64,000 nt of DNA from TK10-74A sp965217625 (GCA_965217625.1 OZ244557.1:496001-560000); one strand, 5' to 3'; counted from the first letter of the stretch, positions 44,650 through 54,228 are shown. Translations and numbers: made by a program. The notes: generated by a model not told the origin, from the letters alone.

Positions 44650-46497
44650 CTACTCGACGGTGACGGTCTTGGCCAAGTGGCGCGGCTGATCGACGTCGGC
44701 TCCCCGAGCGGTCGCCAGGTAGTAGGCGATCAGCTGCGCCGGGATCGCCGTCGCGAAGGGGGCGATCAGCGGGTCGCAGGCGGGGATGGGGATGAATACG
44801 TCGGCCGCCGCCTCCAACTCGGCGTCGCCCTCGGTCCCCACCGCGATCACGGTGGCGTCACGCGCCTGCACCTGCTGGATGTTGCTCCACATCTTGTCGT
44901 ACAGCGGGTCGCGCGGCGCCAGCGCCACCACCGGCATGCGGCGATCGATCAGCGCGATCGGGCCGTGCTTCATCTCACCGGCCGGGTAGCCCTCGGCGTG
45001 GATGTAGGAGATCTCCTTGCACTTCAGCGCCCCCTCCATCGCGAGCGGGTATTGCAGGCCCCGGCCCAGGTAGAGCATGTGCTCGACATCGCGGCAGACG
45101 CGCCCCACGGCCTCGCAGCGCTCGGCCTGGGCCAGCGTCCGATCGACCACCCCCGGTGCCGTCAGCAGCGCGTCGATGGCGCGCTCCAGCTTGGCGCCGC
45201 CCAGATGCCCCCGCGCCACGCCGATACGGCAGGCCAGCAGGTACAGCGCCGCCATCGACGCCATGAACGTCTTGGTCGATGCGACGCCGATCTCCGGGCC
45301 GCAGCGCAGGTAGATCGACGAGCCGTCGGCCAGCCGCGCCGCCTCCGACTCCTCGACGTTCGTGATCGCGACGCGCGGCGCACCCCAGTGGTCGCGCACC
45401 TGCGCCATCGCGCCCAGCGTGTCCACCGTCTCGCCCGACTGCGTCACCGCCACGACCAGCGTCTCCGGCCCCAGCAGCGGCTCGCGGTAGCGGAACTCGG
45501 AGGCGTTGTCGCAGTCGGTCGGCAGCCCGGCCAGCGACTCCATGTAGTAGCGACCCACCATGCCCGCGTGCATCGACGTGCCCATGCCGATGATCAGCAC
45601 GCGGCGCAGCGAGCGGATCTGCTGATCGGTCAGCCGCACGTCCTCCAGCGCGACGCCGGCCGGGTTGACCCGCGCCCGCCCACGGATGCAGTCGGACAGC
45701 GCCCGCGGCTGCTCCATGATCTCCTTCTGCATGAAGTGCGTGTACGGCCCCTTGGCGACGGCCACTGGGTCCATCGCGACGTGCTGCGGCGCCAGCGCGA
45801 TGGGGTTGCCGTCGAGGTCTTGGATGGTGGTCGCACCGGCGCTGATCTGCGCCCAGTGACCGTTGGCCAGCGGCTGCATCAGGGCGGTGTGCGGCAGCAG
45901 CGCCGGGACGTCGCTGGCCAGGAACATCTCGTCCTCGCCCACGCCCAGCACGATGCCGCCCGCGTTCCCCAGCCGCGCCGCGTAGAGGCGATCGGGCCGG
46001 CGGCGCTCCATCGCGACGACGGCGTTGCCCCCCTCGACCTCGCCCAGCACCCGGCGGAACGCTTCGGCGAAGCCCGCCCCCTCGCGCACGTACAGCGCGA
46101 CCAGTTGCGGGATCACCTCGCTGTCGGTCTCCGAGCGGCACTCGATCCCCGCCGCCGCCAGCCGGTCGCGCAGCGCGCGGTAGTTCTCCACGATGCCGTT
46201 GTGCACGACGATGGCCGCGCCGTCGCTGGAGACGTGCGGGTGCGCGTTGCCGTCGGAGACGGCCCCGTGCGTCGCCCAGCGGGTGTGACCGATGCCGGTG
46301 TGGCCGGCGGGCGGCGTGCCGAGGATCGCTTCCAGTTCGGACAGCTTGCCGGCGCGCTTGAGGACCGCCAGCGCCCCGTCGTGGTCGAGGACGGCCAGGC
46401 CGCTGCTGTCGTAGCCGCGATAGTTCAGGCGTTGCAGGCCCTCCAGCAGGATCGGCCCGGCCGCTTGCTTGCCCACGTAGGCGATGATTCCGCACAT
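44650..46497 (-). CDS. glmS: Glutamine-fructose-6-phosphate aminotransferase (isomerizing)
   Basis: 615 residues from the ATG at 46497, which places Cys2 (MCGIIAYVG) as the required N-terminal nucleophile of the glutaminase domain. GHTRWATHGAVSDGNAHPH follows. Two SIS domains: IIGMGTSMHAGMVGRYYMES with SQSGETVDTLGAM, and MLYLGRGLQYPLAMEGALKC with PAGEMKHGPIALID. The C-terminus PRHLAKTVTVE is the usual one. Makes glucosamine-6-phosphate for cell-envelope sugars. No glmS ribozyme fold is apparent in the 33 bases before the neighbouring gene or the immediate leader. Confidence 0.97.
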   Translation of the reverse strand: MCGIIAYVGKQAAGPILLEGLQRLNYRGYDSSGLAVLDHDGALAVLKRAGKLSELEAILGTPPAGHTGIGHTRWATHGAVSDGNAHPHVSSDGAAIVVHNGIVENYRALRDRLAAAGIECRSETDSEVIPQLVALYVREGAGFAEAFRRVLGEVEGGNAVVAMERRRPDRLYAARLGNAGGIVLGVGEDEMFLASDVPALLPHTALMQPLANGHWAQISAGATTIQDLDGNPIALAPQHVAMDPVAVAKGPYTHFMQKEIMEQPRALSDCIRGRARVNPAGVALEDVRLTDQQIRSLRRVLIIGMGTSMHAGMVGRYYMESLAGLPTDCDNASEFRYREPLLGPETLVVAVTQSGETVDTLGAMAQVRDHWGAPRVAITNVEESEAARLADGSSIYLRCGPEIGVASTKTFMASMAALYLLACRIGVARGHLGGAKLERAIDALLTAPGVVDRTLAQAERCEAVGRVCRDVEHMLYLGRGLQYPLAMEGALKCKEISYIHAEGYPAGEMKHGPIALIDRRMPVVALAPRDPLYDKMWSNIQQVQARDATVIAVGTEGDAELEAAADVFIPIPACDPLIAPFATAIPAQLIAYYLATARGADVDQPRHLAKTVTVE

Positions 46498-46531
46498 GGT
46501 CGTACGCCCTTCGGTCACCCCGCCGGTCGTG

Positions 46532-48004
46532 TCACCCGGTCTCTGCCACCGCCCCCGGCGAAGCCGGCTCCGGGGACCAACTGCGCCCGTTGCTGCGGGC
46601 GCCGCTGCCCGGCCCGGAGTCGGACCAGTCCGCAGCGGTGAGCCACTCTAGGACCTCCGCGAGCGTATAGACAAAGGCCAGCGGCCTGCCCAGCGCGATT
46701 CCCAGATCATCGGCGGTCATATCGTCGAGGAAGTGGCGGCCGTAGTAGTCCAGGCTCGACCGGGGCAGGAAGACGGGCAGGTCGCTGCCCACGTCGCCAT
46801 CCCTGAGAGCCGCGGCGAAGTCGGCCCCCGGGATCAGCCCGGAGACGTTCACCCGGCCGCCGAACAGCCGGTTCGGCACGGCCACGACCTGCAGGTCGAC
46901 GCCCAGCAGCGCGCCCGCCTCGCCCGCGAGCCGTCGCAGCGTGGGCGCGATCAGCGTGCCGCAGGCCAGCAGCGCGCGCTCGTGCCGCAGCGGCCCCACC
47001 CGGCCCGTCCGGATGCGACGCCGCACGCGCGCCCAGTCGTCGAGCAGCGACCGCGTCATGCCGACGCCGTTCTCCCACTGCGGGAAGCCCTCGTACCGCG
47101 CCGCCGACGGGATCCGCGCCCCGGCGCTGAGGTAGAACTCGTCCGATGCGAAGGCCCGCGAGGCCCCGCCCGACGCCCGCGCGCGGCGCTGCCAGCGGCC
47201 GATCTGCCGCACCACCCCCCGTGCCTCCGCGGCCGTGTGCCCCCGCATGCCGGGGTGGTCGATGCGCGCCTCGCCGTCGACGCTGTTGCCGACCGGTACC
47301 ACGCCGATGGTCTGCACGTTGTCGTGGCGCAGCAGCTCCGCGATGGTGTCGTCCAGCACCGCGCCGTCGTTGACACCGGGGCAGACCACGATCTGCGTCT
47401 GCACCTCGATCCCGATCGAGGCCAGCCGCCGCAGCTGCGCCCGCACATCGGGCGCCCGCGGGTTGCCCAGCAGTTCGCGCCGCAGCGCGGGGTCGGTCGC
47501 GTGCACCGACACGTTGAGCGGGCTCAGCCGCTGCTCCGCCAGCCGCAGCCAGTCGTCCTCGTCGAGGTTCGTCAGCGTCACGAAGTTGCCGTGCAAGAAC
47601 GACAGCCGGTAGTCGTCGTCCTTCACGTAGAGCGGCTTGCGCAATCCCTTCGGCAGCCCCTTGAGGAAGCAGAAGAAGCACTTGTTGTTGCACAGCGACG
47701 TCCCGCCGAAGGCCTCGCCCGAGAACTCGATCCCCAGCGTCTCGTCGGGCGGCTTCTCGAACTCCACGATGCCGGGCGCGCCGTCGTGGATCACGTCCAG
47801 CGCGACGAAGTCCTCCGTCGTGCGAAAGCGGAAGTCGATCGGGTCGCGTGGGGCGACCCCGTTCACCGCGACCACGCGGTCGCCGGGGCGCAGTCCGGCC
47901 TCGGCGGCAAGGCTGCCCGCATCGACGGACGCGATCGGCTCGCCGGCGACCTGCGTCCGCCGGCCGGCCGAAGCCCGTGTCGCGGCGTCGTCGTGGGTGG
48001 TCAT
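46532..48004 (-). CDS. DUF512 family PDZ/radical-SAM protein
   Basis: 490 residues from the ATG at 48004. N-terminal PDZ-like domain (ASVDAGSLAAEAGLRPGDRV, VVAVNGVAPRDPIDFRF), then SLCNNKCFFCFLKGLPKGLR at about residue 100, where C-x3-C-x2-C would bind the radical SAM 4Fe-4S cluster. LYVKDDDYRLSFLHGNFVTL, LNVSVHATDP and IEVQTQIVVCPGVNDG are hallmark strings of DUF512/YtxC-type proteins. The C-terminal DUF512 domain includes RRIRTGRVGPLRHERALLAC. Found in Cyanobacteria, Firmicutes and Chloroflexota; the reaction is not known. An odd Ser/Gly-rich tail ends the protein. Overlaps plsC by ATGA. Confidence 0.9.
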   Translation of the reverse strand: MTTHDDAATRASAGRRTQVAGEPIASVDAGSLAAEAGLRPGDRVVAVNGVAPRDPIDFRFRTTEDFVALDVIHDGAPGIVEFEKPPDETLGIEFSGEAFGGTSLCNNKCFFCFLKGLPKGLRKPLYVKDDDYRLSFLHGNFVTLTNLDEDDWLRLAEQRLSPLNVSVHATDPALRRELLGNPRAPDVRAQLRRLASIGIEVQTQIVVCPGVNDGAVLDDTIAELLRHDNVQTIGVVPVGNSVDGEARIDHPGMRGHTAAEARGVVRQIGRWQRRARASGGASRAFASDEFYLSAGARIPSAARYEGFPQWENGVGMTRSLLDDWARVRRRIRTGRVGPLRHERALLACGTLIAPTLRRLAGEAGALLGVDLQVVAVPNRLFGGRVNVSGLIPGADFAAALRDGDVGSDLPVFLPRSSLDYYGRHFLDDMTADDLGIALGRPLAFVYTLAEVLEWLTAADWSDSGPGSGARSNGRSWSPEPASPGAVAETG

Positions 48005-48834
48005 TGCGAGGGTCCAACGCGGCCCGCCGCCGGGACGTCGAGCAAGGCCTCCTCGGGCAGATCGGGGAACCGCTCCCGGTACACGCCACGATACGCGGCC
48101 GGCAGTCGGCCCGCGACTTCGCGCATGATCCGCAGGTGAGCCGCTTCCACCGCCTCCCGCCTGGCCGCGCCGTCGTGTTCGATCACGAACGGCTCGCCGA
48201 TCACCACCCGCACCCGCGGGCGCTGGAAGAAGACGCGCCAGCCGCGGCGCAGTTCCTGGCTGCCCGTGATCGCGGCCGGCGCCACCGGCGCGCCGCTGCG
48301 CAGCGCGATCAGCGCCGCGCCCGGGTAGGCCTCGTTCATCTCGGCCGTCTCGGAGCGGTGCCCTTCGGGCAGGATCGCCACGATCTCGCCCTGCGCCAGC
48401 AGCCGCTCCGCCTCCCGCAGCGCGCCCAGGTCGGCCTCGAAGCGGCGCACCGGGAAGGTGCCGCACATCGCGAACAGGTAGCCGATGAAGCCCTTCTGGA
48501 AGAGCTCGAGCTTGCCCATGAACTTGGGCCAGCGCGGGTACATCGCCGCGGCCAGCATCGGCGGGTCGGCCGACGCCAGATGGTTCGAGACCAGGATCAC
48601 ACCGCCCGACTTGGGCAGGTGCTCCATCCCCACGCGCTCCCACTTCGTCCAGGTGCGGAAGAACAGGTGCGCGATGCCGCACGAAAACAGGTACCAGACG
48701 CGGGAGCCGGTGGGCATCCCGGGGAGCCCGACGCGGCGCAGCGCCACCGACTCGTCGAAGAACAGCCGCGTGGTCGCACGCCGCACCCGCAGCGACAGCG
48801 CCGCCCGCGCGCGAGTGAGGGGCCCCCGGCTCAT
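48001..48834 (-). CDS. plsC: 1-acyl-sn-glycerol-3-phosphate acyltransferase (PlsC-like)
   Basis: 277 residues. Motif I VSNHLASADPP (NHx4D), motif II GKLELFQKGFIGYL, motif III ILPEGHRSETAEMNEAYPGA (usual EGTRS; here EGHRS) and motif IV APVAPAAITGSQEL. It transfers a fatty acyl group to the 2-position of lysophosphatidate in phospholipid synthesis, at the inner face of the membrane. Start at ATG 48834 overlaps the stop of cmk (ATGA), and its own stop overlaps the DUF512 start, so three proteins are translationally chained. cmk-plsC adjacency is a common arrangement. Confidence 0.9.
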   Translation of the reverse strand: MSRGPLTRARAALSLRVRRATTRLFFDESVALRRVGLPGMPTGSRVWYLFSCGIAHLFFRTWTKWERVGMEHLPKSGGVILVSNHLASADPPMLAAAMYPRWPKFMGKLELFQKGFIGYLFAMCGTFPVRRFEADLGALREAERLLAQGEIVAILPEGHRSETAEMNEAYPGAALIALRSGAPVAPAAITGSQELRRGWRVFFQRPRVRVVIGEPFVIEHDGAARREAVEAAHLRIMREVAGRLPAAYRGVYRERFPDLPEEALLDVPAAGRVGPSQ

Positions 48835-49580
48835 GCGGGACGCCCCGCCGCAGCGGCGGACTCGCCCAGCCTGCCCCGCACGATCGCCAGCACCCGCTCG
48901 ATCGCGGTCTCCAGATCGTCGCCGCTGGTGTCCACGTCCTCCGCGCCCGACGCGCGGCGCAACGGCGCCGTCGCCCGGCTCTGGTCGATGGCGTCGCGGC
49001 GTTGCAGGTCGGCCAGCACCTCGGCGTCCGTGACGGACCGCCCCGACGCCCGCATCTGCTCGGCCCGGCGCGCCGCGCGCACCTCGTCCGAGGCGTGCAG
49101 GTAGATCTTCACCAGCGCCTCCTGCGCGACGACGGTGCCGATGTCGCGCCCGACCATGACCACCTTGCCGTGGCGCGCCATCGCGCGCTGCTGCTCCACC
49201 ATCCGCTCGCGGACGCCGGGCACGCTCGCGACGACCGAGACGGCGTCCTCCACGGGCTTGCTGCGCAGATGCGGCGTCGCGTCGATGCCGTCCACCGTGA
49301 TCGAGGCCGTCTCCAGGCTGCCCGCGGCCGGCGGCCCCACGCGCAACACCACCTCGTCCGCGAGCCGCACGAGCGCCGTGGGGTCGGCCGCGGCGGGATT
49401 CCGCAGCAGGCCGCGCTCGATCGCCGCCCAGGTCAGCGCGCGGTACATGATGCCGGTGTCCAGCATGGGCCAGTCCAGGCGCTCGGCGACGGCCTTGCCG
49501 ATCACGGTCTTGCCGGACGCCACCGGCCCGTCGATCGCGACTACGCGCATCCGGGGGCCGGGGCCGGTGTCGTGCGCCAT
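48831..49580 (-). CDS. cmk: Cytidylate kinase
   Basis: 249 residues from the ATG at 49580; an ATG at 49550 (MRVVAIDGP) is an alternative. VVAIDGPVASGKTVIGKAVA is the P-loop, LDWPMLDTGIMYRALTW the nucleoside-binding part, and MVGRDIGTVVAQEALVKIYL plus RRAEQMRASGRSVTDAEVLA, LQRRDAIDQSR match CMP kinases. It phosphorylates CMP and dCMP. On the minus strand CATACT ends seven bases before ATG 49580, so transcription may be leaderless. Confidence 0.92.
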   Translation of the reverse strand: MAHDTGPGPRMRVVAIDGPVASGKTVIGKAVAERLDWPMLDTGIMYRALTWAAIERGLLRNPAAADPTALVRLADEVVLRVGPPAAGSLETASITVDGIDATPHLRSKPVEDAVSVVASVPGVRERMVEQQRAMARHGKVVMVGRDIGTVVAQEALVKIYLHASDEVRAARRAEQMRASGRSVTDAEVLADLQRRDAIDQSRATAPLRRASGAEDVDTSGDDLETAIERVLAIVRGRLGESAAAAGRPA

Positions 49581-49654
49581 CGCTCTCAGTATGCCATCGG
49601 GCTCGCCATCGGGCTCGCCAGTGGCCCACTCCGGACTGGCCCACGCGCGGCGCG

Positions 49655-50476
49655 TCACTCGTCGTCGTCCGACAGGTGCGCGTCCCGGCGCAGCCGCCGG
49701 ACCTCGTGCGCGGTGAGCGGGCGGATCACCCCCGGCTCCAGCTCCAGCAGCCGGATCGGCCCGAAGCGCACCCGAATCAGCCGCCGCACCCGATGTCCCA
49801 CCGCCTCACACATCCGCCGGACCTCCCGCTTGCGACCCTCGACCAGGATCAGCACGATCCAACTCGTCGCTGGCTCGCCCGCGGCGGCCGGCCGCCCCGG
49901 CCGCTTCGACCGCCGCGGCCGCCCCCGTGCGACGCCGTCCTCCAGCTCGACGCCGTCGTACAGCCGCTGTAGCGCCTCGTCGCTGGCCCGCCCATCGAGT
50001 TCCACCAGGTACTCCCGCTGCAGGCCCGCGCGCGGATGGATCAGGCCATCGATCAAGGGTCCGTCGTTGGTCAGCAGCAGCAGGCCTTCGCTGTCCAGGT
50101 CCAGCCGGCCCACGGGGACGCAGCGCCCCGCGCCCGACGGCAGGAAGTCGGTCACCGTGCGGCGCCCCCGGTCGTCCGACGCCGCCGACAGCACGCCCGC
50201 GGGCTTGTGCAGCGCGAAGTAGCGGGGCCGCTCGGCGGCGGGCAGCGGCGCGCCGTCCACGCTGACCTGGTCCCGGGCGGGGTCCAGCCGCGCCCCGGCA
50301 TCGGTTACGACGGCCCCGTTCACCGACACCCGCCCGGCCTCGATGATCGCCACCGACCGTCGCCGCGACGCCACCCCCGCCCGGGCGAGCGCCACCTGCA
50401 GCCGCAGCCCGTGCGATGCGCCGGCCCCGTCGGGCGCGCCGTCAGCTTCAGGGCTCATCGACCCATCCTCCGTCAT
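49655..50476 (-). CDS. RsuA/RluB/RluE-family rRNA pseudouridine synthase
   Basis: 273 residues. An S4 RNA-binding domain (LRLQVALARAGVASRRRSVA, VNGAVVTDAGARLDPARD) is followed by the catalytic domain: YFALHKPAGVLSAASDDRGR, VPVGRLDLDSEGLLLLTNDG (catalytic Asp in GRLDLD), REYLVELDGRASDEAL and EGRKREVRRMCEAVGHRVRR. These isomerise specific uridines in 16S or 23S rRNA; which one cannot be read. ATG at 50476 chosen; a second Met is at codon 7. A basic insertion RGRPRRSKRPGRPAAAG lies near residue 190. Confidence 0.92.
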   Translation of the reverse strand: MTEDGSMSPEADGAPDGAGASHGLRLQVALARAGVASRRRSVAIIEAGRVSVNGAVVTDAGARLDPARDQVSVDGAPLPAAERPRYFALHKPAGVLSAASDDRGRRTVTDFLPSGAGRCVPVGRLDLDSEGLLLLTNDGPLIDGLIHPRAGLQREYLVELDGRASDEALQRLYDGVELEDGVARGRPRRSKRPGRPAAAGEPATSWIVLILVEGRKREVRRMCEAVGHRVRRLIRVRFGPIRLLELEPGVIRPLTAHEVRRLRRDAHLSDDDE

Positions 50477-50497
50477 CGCCCCGCCCGGCGCGGACGC

Positions 50498-51142
50498 TCA
50501 GTCCGACCAGCGGTCGAAGCGCAGCACCTCGTCGAGCGGCCTGCGCGTGACCGACCCGAAGCGGCCCAGCGGATAGCCGACTGGGATCAGGCAGTACGGG
50601 GCCATCGTTCCGGGCAGGCGCAGCGCCGCGGATGCGGCACTGCGGTCGGCCAGCGCCAGCGTGGTCGGGGTCGCCCCCAGCCCCAGCGCACGCGCCGCCA
50701 GCAGCAGGTTCTGCACAGCGGGCCAGACCGAGGCGCCGCCGCCCGCCATCCGCTCCGGCGTCGCCGGCTCGCCGAAGTCGAGGCAGGCGACGATCAAGGC
50801 CGGCAGCTCGTGCATGTGCTCCATCTGCCACAGCACCGAGTCGAGCATGCGGCGGCGCTTGGCCGGCGACTGGTGCGGCACCTCCTCGAGGTTGTCCAGC
50901 CGTGGCCCGATGTACGCCTCGACGGCGCGGCGGTTGAGGTCGGCCAGCTCCCGCTTCACCGCCGCATCCCGTGCGATGATCCAGCGCACGCCCTGCATGT
51001 TGGAGCCGGTGGGCGCCTGGTTGCCCGCATCGACCAGCTTGCGCAGCAGCTCCTCCGGCACCTCGCGGGTGTCCAGCCGCCGCATCGCGCGGCAGTGATA
51101 GATCACGTCGAAGATGCCCATCTGATCGGTTGGCTCAGTCAT
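50498..51142 (-). CDS. Nitroreductase family protein
   Basis: 214 residues from the ATG at 51142. MGIFDVIYHCRAMRRLDTRE, VPEELLRKLVDAGNQAPTGS and NMQGVRWIIARD form the FMN phosphate-binding start of nitroreductases (R-S/A-x-R-x-F/L...APS/TG.N.Q.W). GASVWPAVQNLLLAARALGL and CLIPVGYPLGRFGSVTRRPL complete the fold. NAD(P)H- or F420-linked reduction is likely; substrate unknown. Its start overlaps the end of the lamin-tail gene by eight bases. Confidence 0.88.
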   Translation of the reverse strand: MTEPTDQMGIFDVIYHCRAMRRLDTREVPEELLRKLVDAGNQAPTGSNMQGVRWIIARDAAVKRELADLNRRAVEAYIGPRLDNLEEVPHQSPAKRRRMLDSVLWQMEHMHELPALIVACLDFGEPATPERMAGGGASVWPAVQNLLLAARALGLGATPTTLALADRSAASAALRLPGTMAPYCLIPVGYPLGRFGSVTRRPLDEVLRFDRWSD

Positions 51143-53714
51143 CGTTCTCCTCCTGCGCCCCGGGGCGCTCATCGCTTGGTTCCGCCGCCGGCCGCCGGCG
51201 TCGCAGTGCTTGCCGTACGGTGATCGCCGCCAGCGGCACACCGATCGCCACCACGACGAGCAGCGTGGCGGGTATGCCACCCCCATCCTCGGCTGCGTCA
51301 TCGTTGTCCGCCACCCCGTCGGGCGCATCCGCGGACTCCTCCGGCGATGTCGGCGGCGATGCCACCGGCGATCCCAGCAGTGACGCCAGCAGCGGCGTCA
51401 CCCCGTCGCTGCCCGGCGAGGGCTCCGTGTTCAGCACCCAGCCCGCCTCCGTCAGCGCGATCGATCGGCCCGCCTCGGGGGCCGGGATCGGCGGCACACG
51501 GTAGTCGACCTCGTCGACGACCCGCCCCCGCGGATCGCGCAGCACCACGACATCGCCGGTGTTCGCCAGCCCGTTCCCGATCCGCCCGTCCTCGACCACG
51601 ATGTCGGCGCCGCCATCGGCGGCCTCCCGCGAGCCGCCGATCGTCAGGCGCGCTCCCGGCGCGACGACGACCCCGGGCAGCTCGTCCATCGCGCCGTTGT
51701 CGCCGATCGTCCAGCCCGCCAGATCGATCGGCTCCGAGCCCGCGTTGTGTATCTCCACCCACTCGAAGGCGGCGTCCCGCGAGCCCTCGCCGGCGTTCGC
51801 GAAGATCTCCGTGATCTCCAGCGGCGGCGGCGGCTCCGCCGGGCTGCGCTCCTCGTCCTGCGCTGCGACCCCGTCGTCCTCGTCCGGGGCGTCATCCTCC
51901 AGCGAGGCGTCATCCTCCGCCTCCGACGCCACGTCATCCTCGGCCACGACCTCATCGTCCGCCGGCTCCTCGGGCGGGTCCGGGGGTTCCTCCTCGGGCC
52001 GTGGTGGTGGCGGTGGCGGCGGCGGCGTGACCGCGTCGCCCCCCGGCGAGGGAACGGTGTTCAGCACCCAGACGTCGCCGCTCAGCGCGATCGACCGACC
52101 CGACTCGGGCAGCGGGATCGGCGGCATGCGGTAGTCGACCTCGTCGGCGACCCGCCCCAGCGGGTCGCGCAGCGTCACGATGTCGCCGCGGTTCGCCAGC
52201 CCGTTCCCGATGCGCCCGTCCTCCAGCGCAACATCCACCGTGCCATCGGCCGCCTCCGCGGAGCCGCCGATCGTCAGGTGCGCACCCGGCGCGACGATGC
52301 CCCCCGGCAGTACATCCACAGCCGCGTTGTCGGCGATCGTCCAGCCCGCCAGATCGATCGGCTCCGCGCCCGCGTTGAACACCTCGACCCACTCGAAGGC
52401 GGCTTCCCGCGATCCCATGCCGGCGCTCGCGAAGATCTCCGTGATCCGCAGCGCCGCCAGCGGGGCCGCCGGCCGGGCCGCCGCGGCAGCGTCCTCTTCG
52501 TCCTCCTCCTCCTCCTCCTCCTTCGCGACATCGTCGCCGGGCGGCACCGGGGCCGGTGTCTGGGACGGCGCTGGAGGCTCCGCTTCCGCCGGCGGCGGCG
52601 TCACCCCGTCGCTGCCCGGCGACGGCACGGCGTTCAGCACCCAGACATCTCCGCTGAGCGCGATCGATCGGCCCACCTCGGGCAGCGGGATCGGCGGTGC
52701 ACGGTAGTCGACCTCGTCGACGACCCGCCCCACAGGATCCCGCAGCGTCACGACGTCGCCGCGGTTCGCCAGTCCGTTCCCGATGCGCCCGTCCTCCAGC
52801 ACCACATCCACCGCGCCGTCGGCCGCCTCCGCGGAGCCGCCGATCGTCACGTACGCCCCCGGCGCGACGATGCCCCCCGGCAGTACATCCACCGCCGCGT
52901 TGTCGGCGATCGTCCAGCCCGTCAGATCGACCGGCTCCGTGCCCGCGTTGAACACCTCGACCCACTCGAAGGCGGCTTCCCGCGATCCCATGCCGGCGCT
53001 CGCGAAGATCTCCGTGATGCGCAGCAGCGGCAGCGGGAGCGTCGCCTCGGCGGGGGAATCCGTGGACTCCGGCTCGGGCGCCGCCTCTGCGGGGGGATCG
53101 ACCCGTTCCGCCCGGTGGGCCGCGCCGGGCGACGCCGTCGCCGCCGACCAGTCCGCGCCGCTCCGCGCCAGCGTCTGCCCGCTGGGCGGCGGCGCGAGGA
53201 CCAGGATCGTCCGGTCGCTACCCCACGACACGCCGTCGACCGCCACCCCGGACGGGTCGATCAGCAGCACACGATCGCCGGAGTTCGCCAGCCCGTTGCC
53301 GATCCGCCCATCCGCCATGACGACGAGTTGCACGTCCCCCGGCAACTCATCCGCCAGCGCCTCGCTGCCCCCGACGATCAGGTACGCGCCCGCGGCCAGC
53401 GTCGTGGCCGGGATCGGGTCGTCGCCGCGGTTGTCGGCCAGCCTCCAGCCCGCGAGGTCGATCGACGCCGGCCCCGGGTTGTGGATCTCCACCCACTCGT
53501 AGGCGGCGTCCTGCGAGCCGCGTCCGGCCGCGGCGCGAACCTCCGTGATCTGGGGACCGGCCGCCGCTTGGGGGAAGACCCCAGCCGCCGCGGCCGGCGT
53601 CGCAGCGACCTGCGCCGCCAGGACGCAAGCGACGCCCAGCAGCGCGAGGGCGCACACCACAGGCGACCCACCACGCCAGCCAGCGCACCGACTCCGGCGG
53701 GGCCAGACACGCAC
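51135..53714 (-). CDS. Surface protein with four lamin-tail domains and a C-terminal TM
   Basis: 859 residues. Signal peptide (PVVCALALLGVACVLAAQVA), then four lamin-tail domains of about 105 residues, each with EWVEVFNAGTEPVDLTGWTI, ADN, an IVAPGA.LTIGGS strand, DGRIGNGLANRGDVVTLRDP and GRVVDEVDY. Between them are Pro/Glu/Asp-rich linkers of 40-80 residues (EEEEEEDEEDAAAAARPAAP; PPPPPPPPRPEEEPPDPPEE). A membrane helix near the end (TLLVVVAIGVPLAAITV) and a basic tail (RQALRRRRPAAE) anchor it. Domains 2 and 3 are nearly identical, so the repeats are recent. Probably an adhesive or structural surface protein. Confidence 0.85.
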   Translation of the reverse strand: MRVWPRRSRCAGWRGGSPVVCALALLGVACVLAAQVAATPAAAAGVFPQAAAGPQITEVRAAAGRGSQDAAYEWVEIHNPGPASIDLAGWRLADNRGDDPIPATTLAAGAYLIVGGSEALADELPGDVQLVVMADGRIGNGLANSGDRVLLIDPSGVAVDGVSWGSDRTILVLAPPPSGQTLARSGADWSAATASPGAAHRAERVDPPAEAAPEPESTDSPAEATLPLPLLRITEIFASAGMGSREAAFEWVEVFNAGTEPVDLTGWTIADNAAVDVLPGGIVAPGAYVTIGGSAEAADGAVDVVLEDGRIGNGLANRGDVVTLRDPVGRVVDEVDYRAPPIPLPEVGRSIALSGDVWVLNAVPSPGSDGVTPPPAEAEPPAPSQTPAPVPPGDDVAKEEEEEEDEEDAAAAARPAAPLAALRITEIFASAGMGSREAAFEWVEVFNAGAEPIDLAGWTIADNAAVDVLPGGIVAPGAHLTIGGSAEAADGTVDVALEDGRIGNGLANRGDIVTLRDPLGRVADEVDYRMPPIPLPESGRSIALSGDVWVLNTVPSPGGDAVTPPPPPPPPRPEEEPPDPPEEPADDEVVAEDDVASEAEDDASLEDDAPDEDDGVAAQDEERSPAEPPPPLEITEIFANAGEGSRDAAFEWVEIHNAGSEPIDLAGWTIGDNGAMDELPGVVVAPGARLTIGGSREAADGGADIVVEDGRIGNGLANTGDVVVLRDPRGRVVDEVDYRVPPIPAPEAGRSIALTEAGWVLNTEPSPGSDGVTPLLASLLGSPVASPPTSPEESADAPDGVADNDDAAEDGGGIPATLLVVVAIGVPLAAITVRQALRRRRPAAEPSDERPGAQEENDD

Positions 53715-53800
53715 GGCGACTCCTTCGTCCGGCGGCGGGCCGGGTGGCGGAGTCTAGGGCTTGACGTAAAAACAGGGCACCCGCGGCGGCGGCACGCGCG

Positions 53801-54133
53801 CTACAGCGTGCGATGCACGATCACCCGCTCGACGACGACGGTCTCGCTGCGCGGCGTCGGCGGCGCGCCCCCGCGCCGGCGACGGGCGCGGCGTCCCTCG
53901 CCCAGGATCGCGCGCGCGCCGTGGTCCAGCACCGCGCTCGTCCCGCGACGGACGGCCCAGTCGGCGACGGCCGCGGCGACGATCACCGTCACCGCCCGGC
54001 GCATCGCCGGGACCAGCGGGGCGAGGTCGGATCGGAGCGCCGGCAGCACGGCCGGCACGCTGGACGGGTGGCGCCGATCGAGGATGACGTTCTCGATCGG
54101 GACGGGCAGCCGCGACTTGCCGGATGTGGTCAT
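53801..54133 (-). CDS. Small membrane-associated protein of unknown function
   Basis: 110 residues: MTTSGKSRLPVPIENVILDR, SDLAPLVPAMRRAVTVIVAA, AVADWAVRRGTSAVLDHGAR and an Arg-rich stretch RRARRRRGGAPPTPRSETVV before VERVIVHRTL. One weak hydrophobic helix. I do not recognise the family. The start is well supported: TATACT on the minus strand at 54140-54145 lies six bases before the ATG. Confidence 0.6.
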   Translation of the reverse strand: MTTSGKSRLPVPIENVILDRRHPSSVPAVLPALRSDLAPLVPAMRRAVTVIVAAAVADWAVRRGTSAVLDHGARAILGEGRRARRRRGGAPPTPRSETVVVERVIVHRTL

Positions 54134-54139
54134 GCCCGG

Positions 54140-54145
54140 AGTATA
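54140..54145 (-). promoter_or_regulatory. -10-like TATACT, leaderless geometry
   Basis: Consensus-like TATACT followed by CCGGGC and the ATG at 54133; the clearest minus-strand example of the pattern. Confidence 0.55.
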
Positions 54146-54228
54146 CGAACACCGCGCCCTCCAGCGGGCCCTCGTTCCGTCGACTTCAGGCCCATTGCAT
54201 CCCGCCGAACTCAGCGAGCCCGCCGGCG

